Shown piece by piece: positions 9,761-21,886 of a stretch of 64,000 bases of DNA; within the stretch, counting starts at the first letter, position 1; the number at the start of each line of letters is the position of its first letter. The stretch is from contig LSRX01001157.1 of the NCBI GenBank assembly GCA_001939145.1, forward strand, positions 23,631 through 87,630. Reading direction: 5' to 3'. The notes beneath the pieces were generated by a model. That model did not search any database and had not been told where the DNA came from. It was given only the letters and a program-made list of their open reading frames with translations. The stretch comes from Symbiodinium microadriaticum. Lineage: Eukaryota; Sar; Dinophyceae; Suessiales; Symbiodiniaceae. Position numbers and translations under genes: made by a program.

Positions 9761-12700
9761 GCCATCGTAAAGTGCCTTGAAGAAAAGACATGTGTCAGAC
9801 ATTCTGTACATGCCTGCGCCTGACTTTGTGGAGGGTCGAGAGGCTTCTAACAACAAAGGTAGAGATTCACCTGAATGCTTGAGATTTAGTCAAGCCTCCA
9901 TAGCTGTAACTAGAAATCGTGATGATTGTGGCGGACAAACTATCCATCTGCATGCCAAGAACAATGACAACATAGGGTTGCACGCCATTGCCAGGATTAG
10001 CGAGTTGGACACTGTGACAGTACTTGTGGATGTTGACATTTTGTAATGCCACCATGTGAACATCTTCAACTGGATTGTTTTGCTATATCTGTGGGCGAAG
10101 TGCAAGTCGCCTCAAAACGCTGTGAGAGGGAGGGAGACGTTTCATCTCTTTCGAACAGAGAGTCCCTTCGGTTCGATTGAATAGCTTTGTCAGGCCCGTG
10201 AAAGCTTGCACACTCCCCATGACCGCACGCATGTTAGAGGTCGGTTCAACACAATGCGGATAATGAGGGACCTAGAGACTGTGGCAAAACCCTGAACGGG
10301 TAAGTTGAAACATGCCATCCGTCGTGCTGCCGCGCGGCTGGAAAGCATGGCTTGTGGTGGACTAATGTGTGCTACATGCATTCGTTGTATCTCGAGCTGT
10401 GCCTTTCTGCAGTCACTGCTGCAGGCCCAAGGCCCCATCTGCCTGCAGCAGCTCTCACTACGGCCGTCATTGATATGCAGTTGGCACAACCCGGATGTCA
10501 TGTGCAGCATGATGTGGCAGAGTTTGCACAATTCTGGGCAGCGGCCCCGGAAATTTCGCATATGAACGGCAGACCCGGGTTCTGACTGCAAGAAGGTGTG
10601 TCCAAGGAGGGGTGCATGCCCTGAATGAGCCACTGCCGCGGCTTGCCATAGTGCAATGCTTGGACAACCATGCAGCGCACTCAAAGTCAAATGTATGTAT
10701 GTGTATGTATGTACGTACGTGTGTAATTATGTTGGTTTGCTATGGTCTGCTTATACTTGCACATACATGTGTGTATCTCTCTATGGAAACAATTTGACAT
10801 CAGAGTATAACCCCAAACCCTAAAACCCCAAAACCGCTGAAGTGCGCGCGCACCCGCGCCTCGCGTCCGTCAACACAGTAGCGGGGCATCGCAAACATAT
10901 GCGCGCACGCACAGGCACCTCGGGTCCGTCAGTCGCAGGGAGTCGCAAACATGCATGCTTGGCATCGAGGACAAAATGGTGTTGTCAGGACACGTGGCGC
11001 AAAACAGTGGTGTCAGAAGTGCACGCATGCTGTCGCAAAAGACACGTTGCATCGCGAAGACACGTGGCGTCAAGAAGATGCGGCTTCGCGAAGACACGTG
11101 GCGTCAGTTCGCCATCAGGCGTCACCAAATGTGTCGTCAGGACGTGGCGTCAGATCAACAACATGCAGGCTTCACAAACTCATGATAACTCATGTGGCGT
11201 CGCACGGATGTGGCGTCAGCAGCTCACTGTACGGACCCATGTGTCTTCGACAAGGTGGCGTCAGAACGCGGCTTCAGGCGCCGCCCAGATACGCGGCGTC
11301 ACAGAACACGGCGTCAGTACATGGCGTCAGGGGGGCGGGGCCTTCCAAGCATGTGTCGTCAAAATGTGTCTTCAGGCGTCGCCCCCACGGGCCCCCTGTT
11401 TTTACCACATCCATTTTTGAGATGTTTTAAGAGAGTTGGGAGATGGCTGCGGATGCCATACTTGGCTAGCTTGTGAAGCCGAAGCATATAAGTTCGAACG
11501 TACGACAACGGAGCCGTGGTAGCCCTTTGCCCATGAAAGCTTGAGCGAGGATGCACCAGCACAATGACAAAATGGCCCCAGATCCTGTAGTGTCGGTGAA
11601 GTGGGAGTTGGAGCTTTTCCTGTACGTGGAAGTCTGGCATTCTCGGCTGCAGTCTCAGTAGATTAGTGGGGGCTCCTTCAGCAGGAAATGGCACCCAGGC
11701 ATGTTGGCTCCTCAGTCGATAGCGAAGCCGAACCAGAAAGTCCCCACAAGGCATGGCTCAGGTCTGCGCTATTCTGAACAGAGGCTTGTGCGAATTCGCC
11801 AAGGCCTGGGTCGCGTTGTGCTGACACTCAAGCCGTTGCAATTTCTTTCGGAGAATTGCTAGGCTGCAGGTACAGATGTGGCACGCCGAAGGTGCGCTGG
11901 TGTGCACCAAAGAGAAACTGATCAAGTAACTTCAGTGAAGTGCAAGTTGCGATGTCATCAGGCGTGGCTTGCATCACAAGTCGCTCGGGCTGCATTGCTC
12001 GTGCGCTTTGTCTGGAGACCTGCGCCCTTGCAGTTGGCATCATTTAAGGTTATTCAGTTGCATCGTTTTGTGCCTTTCGGGGCCCATAGCCGCTGGTCAG
12101 GCGGCCCTCCTGTTTTAAAAAAGCGAGAACGCATCTTCATGGTAGTGTGGACTTGGAACCAACATCTATGGCTCCAGCATAATGTCACAAAGCCAGGTCA
12201 CCAATGTACAGTTTTCTGATGAAAACCCAGCGCTATGTGACTTGGCCTGTCGCGGCTTCTTTGTATATCTCATCGATCTGGTCCTGGATGCAACCAAGAC
12301 GTACTTGCTGGAACTATCAGCTGGGATCCGCCGGCAGATCTGACCGGCATAACCCACTATCTCGCCGCTTGCTTGAGTATTTGCTGTTCGGCGTTGCTGG
12401 AGCGGGGCCATTCCTTTTCCGAGGTTCACCCCGCATGTAGTCCAGATCTTTCCTTCGAGAATGCCGGCGATGGACCTATCATAGTGCACCATGGCCCCGG
12501 TGGCAGCCCGCCTGCAGGAGTCTGTTCATCTCACTTCTAAAAGCTGTTCTGGTCGCTGATCCCTGTGCCTGGACTTGGACCCTCACCTTTCGACCTTGGC
12601 CACGAGCCGAGCATTTAAAGCTCAAAGTCCCGCGAAAATGCTTCAACCGGGGGGCTCTGGTGGCCTTCCTAGAATCTGGCCCAATGCCAGATCTATATAG

Positions 12701-13300
12701 ATGTAGTGTCGTTTGGTGCTGTTCTTCAAAAGTCAACAAAGGACCTCCTAAGGGGCCGTTAATGGGAGACTTGCATACTCTCTCAGGCACCCTGCAGGAT
12801 GTTCCAGCTCGGTTCCGAGAAGCGGATGTTTCGAATGCTTGCAACCACTCTAGGCTCCTGAGCCGCAAATTATGCCAAGACACAGGTTGGAACGAACTCC
12901 ATTCGCGGCGTCGCTGGGAATAATGACTTTTTCTACAAGGCTTGCAGTCATGTCCTCAGCTGTTGCGCTGCATTGCTTGCGACTTGTTACCATGCTATCT
13001 GAGCTAAGGTGGCACCCAGTTCCAGAATCCCTGGGCCTGCGCCCCGAGTTTGTTTTCAGTTGTGGTGCACGACCCCCTGAGACAAGTTTTCCTAATTTCG
13101 TGGGGCCGAAAGGCTGCGTACTTCGTCGTTGTTCCGATGCCGGATCAGTTGCGTGCTTGGTTTGGAGGATGCCGGGGCCTGCTTTCTGCATAGAAGCTGC
13201 ACCGAGGGGTGTGGCAACATACGGAGTCAGCCACTGTTGCAACCTCAATTCGAGTCGCTACTGCGGTCACTGGTGCTGCTTTGCTCTTTGCCAAGCTGTC
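9761..13300. other. no assignable gene apart from the motif cluster at 10.98-11.39 kb
   Basis: The stretch holds a GTAT/GTAC microsatellite at about 10690-10735, a short CCCTAAA-like tract at 10804-10840, and short open frames on both strands without recognisable content. Some frames after about 12,900 may already belong to the repeat-module gene that follows. Confidence 0.5.
10975..11385. repeat. irregular cluster of (CA)CGTGGCGTCA motifs
   Basis: About ten occurrences of GGCGTCA or close variants, most preceded by GT or CGT, lie at irregular 12-50 bp spacing (for example near 11063, 11098, 11141, 11207, 11250, 11295, 11308 and 11320). Spacing is not constant, so this is either a decayed minisatellite or a cluster of short binding-site-like motifs. 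The core resembles the cAMP-response/ATF half-site TGACG(C/T)CA, but no function is shown. Confidence 0.6.
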
Positions 13301-13324
13301 CACCGAGAGGTTACGACTATGTAG

Positions 13325-13690
13325 ATGCAGCCAATGGTGGCACCGTCCCCGACCCACCACCACTGTTGTTCGGCACGTTCTCTGACACAGATGCGGATGC
13401 TGGCGAGGCATCCTCGGCCTCGAACATGTTCGCACAATCTTAGCAAGTCGCTTGCTGACAGAGTCCCACGACAGGTTGGAGGCACCTTGACATGGACGGT
13501 CGATGGAACGTACAATTATGGGACTTATGACTACACACTGTTGCCTTTGGTCTGCACCATCTTTGACTTTTATGGTGATGGCTCGCGGGCTTACAGCTCT
13601 GCTTGCCGTCAAGCTGCGCTCAAAGGTCAGACTACGCGATCTATTTGGCGCTGGATGCTGGCGGCACCGGCGGTTTCGAACTAGCGACAG
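13325..13690 (+). pseudogene. repeat-module gene fragment: FSDTDADAGE ... VGGTLTW ... YAIYLALD
   Basis: Three pieces of one module follow in order but in different frames: LFGTFSDTDADAGE (about 13366-13410), VGGTLTWTVDGTY (about 13478-13520) and DYAIYLALDAGGTG (about 13630-13675). The order FTDTD - GTLTW - YxxYLAxD recurs through the next 14 kb. Introns, frameshifts or both separate the pieces. This is the first unit I can see. Confidence 0.55.
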
Positions 13691-14227
13691 TAGAACCTGG
13701 ATCGCTTAGCTTCCTGGCTTTTCTGATCTTCTTGTTCGTACACACCGGATGTTCGTCTCTGGTGCAGTATCTCCAAATGCAGAGCCTCGTATTAGCAGGT
13801 TACACCATTCCAGACAACACGGATCAGCAAACCGCGACATGTCTCCTGTGGTTGGCTCAGCTTTCTCTCCTTTCCACTGTCAGAAGGCAGAAGGTCTATA
13901 ATTTTGACATGCGCCTGTGCCTGTGCAAGTCTGTGAGCTAAGGATGTATGGAAAGAACAGGCTCGGCATCTCAGCAACGCCGTCGTTTTCCCACTGCTTT
14001 GAAGCCGCTTCCGGGAGCTTCACCACTACGACGGCACCTCGGAGAAACACAGAGTCTTTTGTGCGCGAAAGGACTTGTATCGTTTTGAATCCTTTTGTGG
14101 CCCACTGTTTGAATGCCTGAACTTCCGAGGTGTCTGAATCCACGTCGACGACCAGCCTCACGGTCACTAATACTTTGGATCCAACCCAGGACTAGTCCGC
14201 AAAACTTAGCCTCACTAGCTTGCACAT

Positions 14228-14443
14228 GTGAGATGCCAGGCGATGATCACCAATGTCGGCTTCACGGACACGAGTGGATCGGGCTACTGGATTGATGGTA
14301 CCGTGACTTGGGTTGCTCCTGACAATCCGGCCTTCGAGTACTTCCGCATTGTCATGGTGCCGGCCCGAGTAATGATCTCGCCGAGAGCAGCTGTGTATTC
14401 TTGGCTTCTGAAAGCCGGCTGTCGACTCGTTTACACCACCTGA
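14228..14443 (+). CDS. repeat-module exon: VGFTDTSGSGY...GTVTW
   Basis: A 71-codon frame containing NVGFTDTSGSGYWIDGTVTW followed by VAPDNPAFEYFRIVMVP. It matches the module seen at 13.3, 18.6 and 21.6 kb: beta-strand, acidic loop, G-T-V/L-T-W strand, then a Y-x-hydrophobic strand. I take it as one exon of a large repeat protein. The unit size of about 100 residues and the strand pattern suggest an Ig- or fibronectin-III-like fold, which is inference only. Confidence 0.55.
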   Translation: MRCQAMITNVGFTDTSGSGYWIDGTVTWVAPDNPAFEYFRIVMVPARVMISPRAAVYSWLLKAGCRLVYTT

Positions 14444-15771
14444 GTCCGCGACCAGCACGGGCGCAGATGGTGCTGTTATGGTTGTGCCTTTGATGTCTGT
14501 AAGGTGACATGTTCCTGATGCCGTGTGTAGATGAGCGAGCAGTCGAGCCTTGCCAAAGGACAACATCGACAGGACGGCGAGATCATACGAGATTGTCAAC
14601 TCAGATGCCAGAGGTATCGTGCGCGGGACCGCTGACGTGAATAATAAGTTGAGTCACTGTACCCATTTTGTACAGGACCCTCACTTGTTGGCGTTTCGTT
14701 GTCCACAGGACTAACACTGGAGGTGTTTGGGCCAACTGCATCGTGGTGCAAGCTTATCGATTCTTGGCGTGGGTCTAGCGTTGCATGCGGATGCATGTAA
14801 CACAGTTTGTGTCCCTGTCTGAGGCAGTGGTGTTGCTTGGCTTTAAAGTCGGTGCGTGGTGGAGTCCGGGATTCATGGCTTGGTTGATGCACGCCAGGCA
14901 TTTTCGCCGGCCAATGAGGCTCCGAAACACCCGCCAGAGATCTGATCCGTGGCTTGCTGTGAGAGCGTGAGGCTGGATCTGTGATGCTAACTGATATCTC
15001 CAACCTCGATGCCGCCAATGCAGCCGTGGGGAGTTCCGGCCTCGGGGTTGCACTTCTAGGGAGAAACAACCCTGAGATAAAGAGCACATGCATGGCCTCT
15101 GATTCCTTGTTGCTAGCCGAGCTCCTTGCAATTGGTTCTTCTCAGCCACATCGCTACACGCGTAGGCAACTCGAGCGACCAGACAGTCTAAATGGAATGA
15201 CGAAAAGAGAACCAAGTATACCAAATGGAATTCAACCCCACTTGGGGTTGAAACATGTTGACACCACGGAAGCGGGGAATCGCGCATCTTGCAAGTTCAA
15301 GAAAGCAACCAGTTGAATATTCGCCAAGACGGAGAAGAAACAGGAAACACTGTCGCCAAGTGTGCAAGAGTGACACTGCTGCTCCTGCCAAAAACCTCAG
15401 CAATTCCCTGACGGTAGGCAGACAGCCAAGTGCGTACGAATGTCCTCCAGAGTTCTTGCTGGAGAGAACTGACCGTCACAAGTCGTCACACGTGTGTCTG
15501 ATTTTGTCTTACTTCGGAAACGTGGTGTGATTTTTCGTTTCAGTACTCTGATGCTATTCCAAGTTTGTGGGCGAGTGATTTCTGCATTGCCTCAGAGTTT
15601 GACGAATGCATCGAACGTGTACTCTTGTAGAGCGTCTCTGTTTGTGCTTTGCTGGCTCTGTCTGCCGACAGAGTTCGAGTACTTGTCTGCGCCAGCTTTC
15701 GGCGGAGATTGGGCCGGACTTGCCCTCGTGGATTCCATTGCCTTCACAGCTACTGAGATGCATCTTCTGCG

Positions 15772-15793
15772 AGAGAGAGAGAGAGAGAGATGC
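15772..15793. repeat. GA microsatellite
   Basis: An uninterrupted run of GA dinucleotides. Confidence 0.95.
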
Positions 15794-15850
15794 ACGCTGC
15801 ACGAGATGATCTGATTGATGCGTGAGATCCTTTGCGAAGCTTTTGTTAAA

Positions 15851-15979
15851 GGTGTCTGCAAAGCCCAGGACGGCAACCCCGCTGAGAATCTCCTCACGGG
15901 CACGGTCACATGGACCTTCAGCGCAACCACGGACCTGCTTGCAGCATTTGCAGCTTGCAGTGTTCCACAAAGGAAATAG
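15851..15979 (+). CDS. repeat-module exon: LLTGTVTWTFSATTD
   Basis: The frame GVCKAQDGNPAEN then LLTGTVTWTFSATTDLL carries the G-T-V-T-W strand of the module and runs to a stop at 15977. The N-terminal FTDTD part is not in this frame. Confidence 0.45.
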   Translation, partial: GVCKAQDGNPAENLLTGTVTWTFSATTDLLAAFAACSVPQRK

Positions 15980-16018
15980 CACATGGCGTCAGACACAATA
16001 CCTAATGCTTGGCAGGAC

Positions 16019-16120
16019 TATGGCTTTGCCTCGGACTGGCGGGTTTACATCGCAGATGACACGCAGGGTGACCCTCAGTGTAGCACGTTTCCTTCAAAAG
16101 GTGTGATTCTACGAACATAA
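16019..16120 (+). CDS. repeat-module exon: DWRVYIADDTQGDPQC
   Basis: The frame YGFASDWRVYIADDTQGD gives the Y-x-V-Y-I/L-A-x-D strand that follows the GTVTW strand in other units. It lies 40 bases after the stop of the preceding piece, so the two are probably consecutive exons or a decayed unit. Confidence 0.5.
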   Translation, partial: YGFASDWRVYIADDTQGDPQCSTFPSKGVILRT

Positions 16121-16493
16121 GCAATCTGCTTGCCGGGAGGGAACTGCGCGCTCTTCTACAGCAAACATGTCTCCCACGAATTCTTGATACGAACGGCTGT
16201 CCTTGCTTCAAGCAAAGCAAAAGCAAATTCCTGTGGTTTCTGCCGGAGATTCCCTGAGCTGCGGCTTTGGCGGTTGGCCGAAGAGCCGAGCTCGACGGGG
16301 CAGGGCAGGGCAGGCCAGGGGCAGGGGCCAGCGGAGCGGAGTTACAGCAGCAAGCACACCCTTCGATGCACAGCGCCAGGTACGAACAGGCAGCTCCTCG
16401 GGACAGTAGCGAAGCACCTGACGGAGGTGGGCGCCTTGCAGATGGCAGGGACACATGCTTTTTGTGTGCACCCTCAACCTTTGATCCCTGACA

Positions 16494-16922
16494 TTGTTTG
16501 GCAGCTCTCGATCACGGACGAAGCTTGTGACCCGACTCATGTCTATGCAGCTCGGCTGCATCAATGCTCGGAGTATCTTTCATGCAGCTCGTCTTTGTTG
16601 TTGGGCTTGCGTAACAAGAGACGGACAGGTCTTGGTGTATGCCAACAATGAGCATGGAGAGTCACCCAACGCCGTGGCATACTTGGAGAGGATGTGTAGT
16701 GTGGCACTGCTGGCCCTCGCGAATGTGATTACTGTTTTGCCCAGCGATTGCATGCCAAGTCCTCGGTGTCCTTCTGGGATGATGGCCGCCCGACATCCAC
16801 GACTGTCACAGTCACGTCCACCACTGCAGATTGGCCCGGCTGTAAGGCTTGGGAACGTCCACCTTCACCTCAACCACTTCTCAGCTGCTCTCCCGCATTT
16901 GAGCACTAGGTCTCGGGTTTGA
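16494..16922 (+). CDS. repeat-module exon: GQVLVYANNEHGES
   Basis: A 142-codon frame. Near 16614-16680 it contains DGQVLVYANNEHGESPNAV, the last strand of the module (compare VVIYAVNTYGES at 27.3 kb and IIVYASNAVGK at 21.2 kb). The flanking parts of the frame are less clearly coding. Confidence 0.45.
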   Translation: MFGSSRSRTKLVTRLMSMQLGCINARSIFHAARLCCWACVTRDGQVLVYANNEHGESPNAVAYLERMCSVALLALANVITVLPSDCMPSPRCPSGMMAARHPRLSQSRPPLQIGPAVRLGNVHLHLNHFSAALPHLSTRSRV

Positions 16923-17394
16923 ATTGGCTTGCTCAGGATGAGTTCAGGAGTACTGACGTCCGCGATTGTGGACTGTGCGTCCGTTGAAAGAGAATCTGTC
17001 TATCTGTCTATCTTTCCCTACTCTGTAGAAGCTGCCATGTCTGCTGCATCTGCGTTGTCAGACAGCTCGACATTTTCGTGGCAGAGAATAGCAGAAGTGC
17101 GTGGGAAAGAGGCATCGGACGCTGTCGCTGTTGCGCGCGCCCTTTGGCACACAGCCCGCGGGACCCACGGGAAGCAGGAGCAGGTCAATGAGTTCTTTTC
17201 CGGCCTCGACTTCGCATTACTCGGCGTGTTTTTGTCGCATGCGACTGTTGTGACCACAGGACGGCTTTGTTCTTTTCCGTGAACCGGCACATTTCGTTCA
17301 TAGCCAGGAGGTCAAATTTCTCGGTGAAGCCGGGGGCTGGGTCGAACGACCAGGTAAATGGTCAGCGCGCTCTCGGCAGTGTCGGGCGCAGTGG

Positions 17395-18460
17395 GTTTGG
17401 GGTTTAGGGTTTAAGGTTCAGAGGTTCAGAGCTTCGATGTTGGATGCTTCTTCTCGGTACCCTTGTCGTGGGAAACCATTTCGCGGAATAGGTATAAAAG
17501 ACCCCCGACGACCCCCCGCGTGACCTGGCTTTTTTGTGTCTATGTCTATGTGCGATTGGACTGATTTCGTGGCTTTCGAATGGACATTCCTGGTTTGACA
17601 ACGGCTTCTGCGAGGTTGTGTGGAGATGCTTACGGCCCCGAGTGAGAAGTGATGCGCTTTCCAACCTAGGGGCAGGAGATAACGCAAATGCAGGGATCGA
17701 AGAAGGGGCTAGGGCTGGTGAAATGGAGCGCTTGCATTCCCAGCAAGAACACCTCCCGGGCTTGCGAACTTTGGAAACATCGAACTCTTTCTGGTTCAAA
17801 AACGTCGCGGCCCTTCTTTCATGCTTGACCTTCGCATCTGAATGACAGGTCGAAGAAGTTGCGTCAATCAATGAAGAAGCAAATTCCGTTACTGGCGCGG
17901 CCGGCTCGTGCATGAGCTGGGTTGTGTGTGCTGCGGCTGTTCGGGCCTTGAACCAAAGCTTGGCTTTTGGCAGGAAAGCGGCGAGCCTGTAGGAGACAGT
18001 GCACCTGTGCTCCTTAATCATGTTGCCGGAGATCAACGGCATGCAGTTGGCCCTTTCGCAATGTTCGCAATGTGATGTGGGATCTGAACACATGATGGTG
18101 AGCTGACTCATCGCGTCTCTAACTTCCTTAACAGGTTCGAAACGAGCCTGGGTTTTTGATGCTCTTATTCCCACGAGGCAGGTCGATCCTGGAAAACTGT
18201 TTTTGCGACGTCCGTTCTGGAGCTCGAGGCTGTGGCTGCTTCTTTGCCGCCGGAATGGGTTTAATCGTTAGACCCTCCTAGAAGACTGGTCCGGGCGTGG
18301 CGAGATTAGAAGCGAAATTTCCGACCACAGACACCGGAGCCGGCACGCACACCCATCCATACCTATCCCTTGTGCAAGAGAAAGTGCTGGGATTTTGCTG
18401 GCACTAGTTCAGTCTTTTGAACCCAGCTGTTGCTACGCAGAGATTGAGGTAGTTGCAATA
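17395..18460. other. no assignable gene; short telomere-like tract at the left edge
   Basis: GGGTTTAGGGTTTAAGG occurs near 17402. A 256-codon open frame on the - strand (17404-18174) is long for chance, but its composition is irregular and I recognise no motif. I leave it unassigned. Confidence 0.4.
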
Positions 18461-18549
18461 GTAGCTCAGGTCTGGCAACTGTGGTCTGAATGTTTTGGGC
18501 TTCGTTTGTACCAGGGAGCTTCCTGTGATTCAGGACCGAAACTGGAACT

Positions 18550-18783
18550 GTGACCGTGACCACGACCCTTTTCACAGTGGGTGTCGGCAACGTGCAGTTC
18601 ACCGACACCGTTGACACATATTTTTCCATCGGCGGAGTACTGACTTGGGAAACTTGGCCTGAAATGTTCTGGTCGCACGTGACCCATGTGCTGGTTTTGC
18701 AATCTGAATTGCCAGGAAGAGCCAGCAGACACGTCAGGTATCACAGAGTATCGTGCCTTGGCAAGATAAGATGCTTTGCGTGA
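18550..18783 (+). CDS. repeat-module exon: VQFTDTVDTYFSIGGVLTW...VTHVLVLQSE
   Basis: The clearest near-complete unit in one frame: VGNVQFTDTVDTYFSIGG, then VLTWETWPEMFWSHVTHVL and VLQSE. It contains strand 1 (FTDT), the acidic loop, strand 2 (GGVLTW) and strand 3 (VTHVLVLQSE, compare ITHYAVYLAED at 26.7 kb). The unit boundary at the N-terminus is preceded by a Thr-rich stretch. Confidence 0.6.
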   Translation: MTVTTTLFTVGVGNVQFTDTVDTYFSIGGVLTWETWPEMFWSHVTHVLVLQSELPGRASRHVRYHRVSCLGKIRCFA

Positions 18784-19939
18784 GCTGTCATTTCGATCTC
18801 GAAGGAAAAAATTGCGCCCCACCCCTCCTGGCATTCAAGCTCGTTCTGTCGCCTTCACAGAACGCTTTGAGACAGGGCACTGACCAGCCCGGTTTTCAGC
18901 AATGCTTGACGGCGGGTGGCCTCTGCACTTCGTGTTCGGCTCGTGGACGGCGACAGGCCTCGGGTTCAACGCCCTGGGAGGGCCCATCCCTCCCTGGCAA
19001 GCTTGTCGAGCAACATGTTCGGGCTGGCCTGGTTGCAAGTCGGCCTGAAGACAACACAGCTTACTCAGTGATAATCGGTGCGATCCCGCGTTGAAGCAAC
19101 ATGTCTGCGGGTGATCGTAGTAAGCCTTTTTCATCCTTCTTACGGGTCGGAGAGAAATCCCATATGCTGTTCCACCCAGGCGTAAGGCTGGTTTTCGATG
19201 TCGCGGCCTCACGAGAGCAGCTCGTCTACGAGCCAGACCTTGGCTTTGCCACGCAACTTGGCTTGATATCAGGGGCCGGAAGTTTCTTCAAGCGGGTCTA
19301 ACCAGAGAGACTAGCTGTAGTTAGTACTGTTAGGAGTGCTTTGCATCGGACACTAACGTGTCAAGTGATTCTTGCCAACTTGCTGCGGGGTTAGAAGCAG
19401 CTCAAGAATCAAAACTAGGCACAGCGTGATGGATCCCGTTGCTCCGAGGGCCGTGCCGGTCGGGACGACCCGGTTCAAAATTCTGGATAACACACAGAGG
19501 AGTCAGATGAGTCAGACTTGCGGGGTCAGTCTTGGAATCTGACGGACAAGTCTGGGTTAGCGTGAAAACTGCTGAATGTTGTGTGTGCCTTCTTTGCAGG
19601 AGATTTGCATGCTGTGATCCGTCGAGCTATCCTGCAGCCTGGCTCATCGTGTGCTCCTGAGTATGCCACACCCCGTAGCCTCCAGCGCGTCACAGGAATG
19701 CTGCGGAGCGTCAGACTGTTCAGGTCTACATCGTCAACGGATCTATACAGCAGGAGGCCATTTACGCTGGCCATGCCCTGATCCGGGCCCGGCGCTCAGT
19801 GCCTTTAGCTGAATCAGAACTGCCACGGGCCCCTGCACCGAGGACAACCAGACGACTCACGTAGCAGACAGCATCTACGTTCAAGAGCTGCAGATCGTGG
19901 CGGGGTGTTTGATGCAACCTTGCAGATTGTTTCGAGATT

Positions 19940-20100
19940 GTACACAATGGCCCACAACCTGTCAGGACACGACCCCAGAAGCCCAAATCAACATCACGCT
20001 GACTGGAGAGTTGTACTGGCGCAGAGCTCAGTTTGCGAGCATAGGGAGTAGTTGTCGTCCTCGTCGAGGTTGGCAGAGGCAGTGGCAGTGCTAGCGGTAC
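19940..20100 (+). pseudogene. possible repeat-module piece (INITLTGELYW)
   Basis: The frame contains QINITLTGELYWRRAQF, resembling strands 1-2 of the module with the acidic loop shortened. Weak on its own; reported because it falls where a unit would be expected. Confidence 0.25.
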
Positions 20101-21184
20101 TGGTCTTTTAGGGCCATGTGGGCTTGGGTTTTAAATCAGTCTCAGAGTCCAGGGTTTGGGGTTCTTGGCAACCATAGCAGCTTTTCGATTTCGTTTGGGA
20201 TGGTTGATGATGGTGATGATAGCTCCTGTAACTCTAGTCAGTGCAAGGGCTCAAAAAATCCGACTATGGTGCAACCAACAGAACACGAGCTTGTGAATCC
20301 GTGCCACCGGACTTTCCGGGCGTAGCAGTACCAAGAGTATGTGCAACAAGGAGAGACCTACTCGGAAGGAGGGAGCAATTCACCCCAAGAACAACACCCG
20401 ACGACAACAACAGCAAGACGTCAACCAGTGCTCAAGCCAGGGGTTGAAAGGCTCAACGGTTAAGCTCTGTACTATACTATACCATTGTCAAGAACTGCAA
20501 GAAGTCTTTGAGTAGCTTTAGTTGGTACCTCATCACGGGCGAGAGGCGTAGCGTGAGCGAATGAAGGCAATGAGACGGAAGCTTAAAAGGAGCTATAAGT
20601 AGTACGACTACAGGGGAATCGAAACCCAACTCTTTTCCCAAGACGTAGAACCGGCCATCCTCTCTTCCAGGAACACCAGCGGCCCGGAATATCCAAATGT
20701 GGGGGAGGACCCGGTCAGACAAGCCGTTGTACAAAGTTTCTGCTTGATGCTTGTAGTCTTTTCTATTCTTTTGGGATCGTGGTGTGAGAAGAAGTTGAAA
20801 GGATTGGAGCCTGATTGACCAGTGGGACATCTACTTGGCACAGGCGACGGTGCATGGCAGCAACAACACTGGCAACCGGTGTCTAGAGTCTAGATTGCTA
20901 CTACTAGCAATTGCTGCAAGAGTCACAATGACTGTGACGGAACCTTTTGTACGATTTCGATGCGTCTCCCTGCGACAGGGTTCCAGCCTGTCTTCCAGCC
21001 AGAGGCCGCAGCACCGCACCGATGCTTGCTCAGCCCAATTGATTCACGGGCTGTCCCTGCAGGTATATCGCTAGTGTTCCTCTAGCGACCAAGTCGTACA
21101 TTTTCACTGCACAGCCGTTCAGCGCTCAGACAAAACAATCCGACCGTCGCGGATGAATTCACAGCCAGCTCAGGTTGAATCAAG

Positions 21185-21262
21185 GGGACGACACGATCAT
21201 CGTCTATGCGTCCAATGCAGTCGGAAAGGTGCGGTTTCTGGTATCCACACCAGGCGCTTAAG
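21185..21262 (+). CDS. repeat-module exon piece: DDTIIVYASNAVGK
   Basis: The frame GDDTIIVYASNAVGKVRFLV matches the terminal strand of the module (VYAxNxxGES). Confidence 0.4.
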
Positions 21263-21586
21263 AGAAAAGCGGCTTTTCGCGAGGCACCTTTTGGCAGTGT
21301 GGCTGCCCAAGCTCCTTCAAACAGGGTCGTAAGTTGTGCCGATCTTGCACGCTGAGAGAGGTCGTGCAGTTCGGCCAGTTCGGGGGCCTTCAGACAACTT
21401 CCACCACAACGTATTCTTCTACTTCCACGAAGCCTCTGACATCCATGAGCGGACTTACTGCCGGAAGCTTAGACTGCCTGAGCTCGACAGCACTGAGAGT
21501 ACCACATTACCATCGTTTACAGCTGTCTACAGTTTCAAGAGGTCAGGTTTTTTGGATGCCGGGAATGAGACTAAAGTAACTAAAAA

Positions 21587-21772
21587 GAGGTCACTTTCAC
21601 CGACACGGACACCGACGCAGGTACTTTGCTAGGCCGGATGCCGTCAGACGGGCCATTGGAAGGGAATGGAGTCGCCATGTGGCAAGGCACAATCACCTGG
21701 GACCCTCCCGCCGATCCCAGTTTACTGACGTCGTCCGAACCTGAGCCAGACAGCGAGCCAGACAGCAAGTGA
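21587..21772 (+). CDS. repeat-module exon: VTFTDTDTDAG...GTITWDPPADPS
   Basis: A complete frame after an upstream stop: EVTFTDTDTDAGTLLGRM, an insertion (PSDGPLEGNGVAMWQ), then GTITWDPPADPS and an acidic tail ending in TGA. This is the best match to the consensus first half of the module (V-x-F-T-D-T-D-x-D-A-G, G-T-x-T-W-x-P-P-A-D). Confidence 0.6.
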   Translation, partial: EVTFTDTDTDAGTLLGRMPSDGPLEGNGVAMWQGTITWDPPADPSLLTSSEPEPDSEPDSK

Positions 21773-21817
21773 CTACGTGACCCGAAGGCGCTCTCCACGC
21801 TTCTGTCATAGCATGCC

Positions 21818-21886
21818 AGGTATGACATCTACATGTCCAGCGACCAGCAAGGTAGTGTGCTGGCTGCAAGTGGGTGTGCGGGGTGA
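21818..21886 (+). CDS. repeat-module exon: RYDIYMSSDQQGSVLAASG
   Basis: The frame RYDIYMSSDQQGSVLAASG fits the Y-x-V-Y-L-A-x-D-x-x-G strand and directly follows the preceding unit half, with about 45 bases between. A later piece near 22055-22120 (GNQQQLAVVPSNTNSYTI) and one near 22237 (LLVYPSIVRSSEF) continue the same unit. Confidence 0.5.
   Translation, partial: RYDIYMSSDQQGSVLAASGCAG

Noticed and set aside
17404..18174. 256-codon - strand frame
   Set aside because: Long, but with irregular composition and no motif, and it lies in a region whose other signals are all on the + strand. Not called as a gene.
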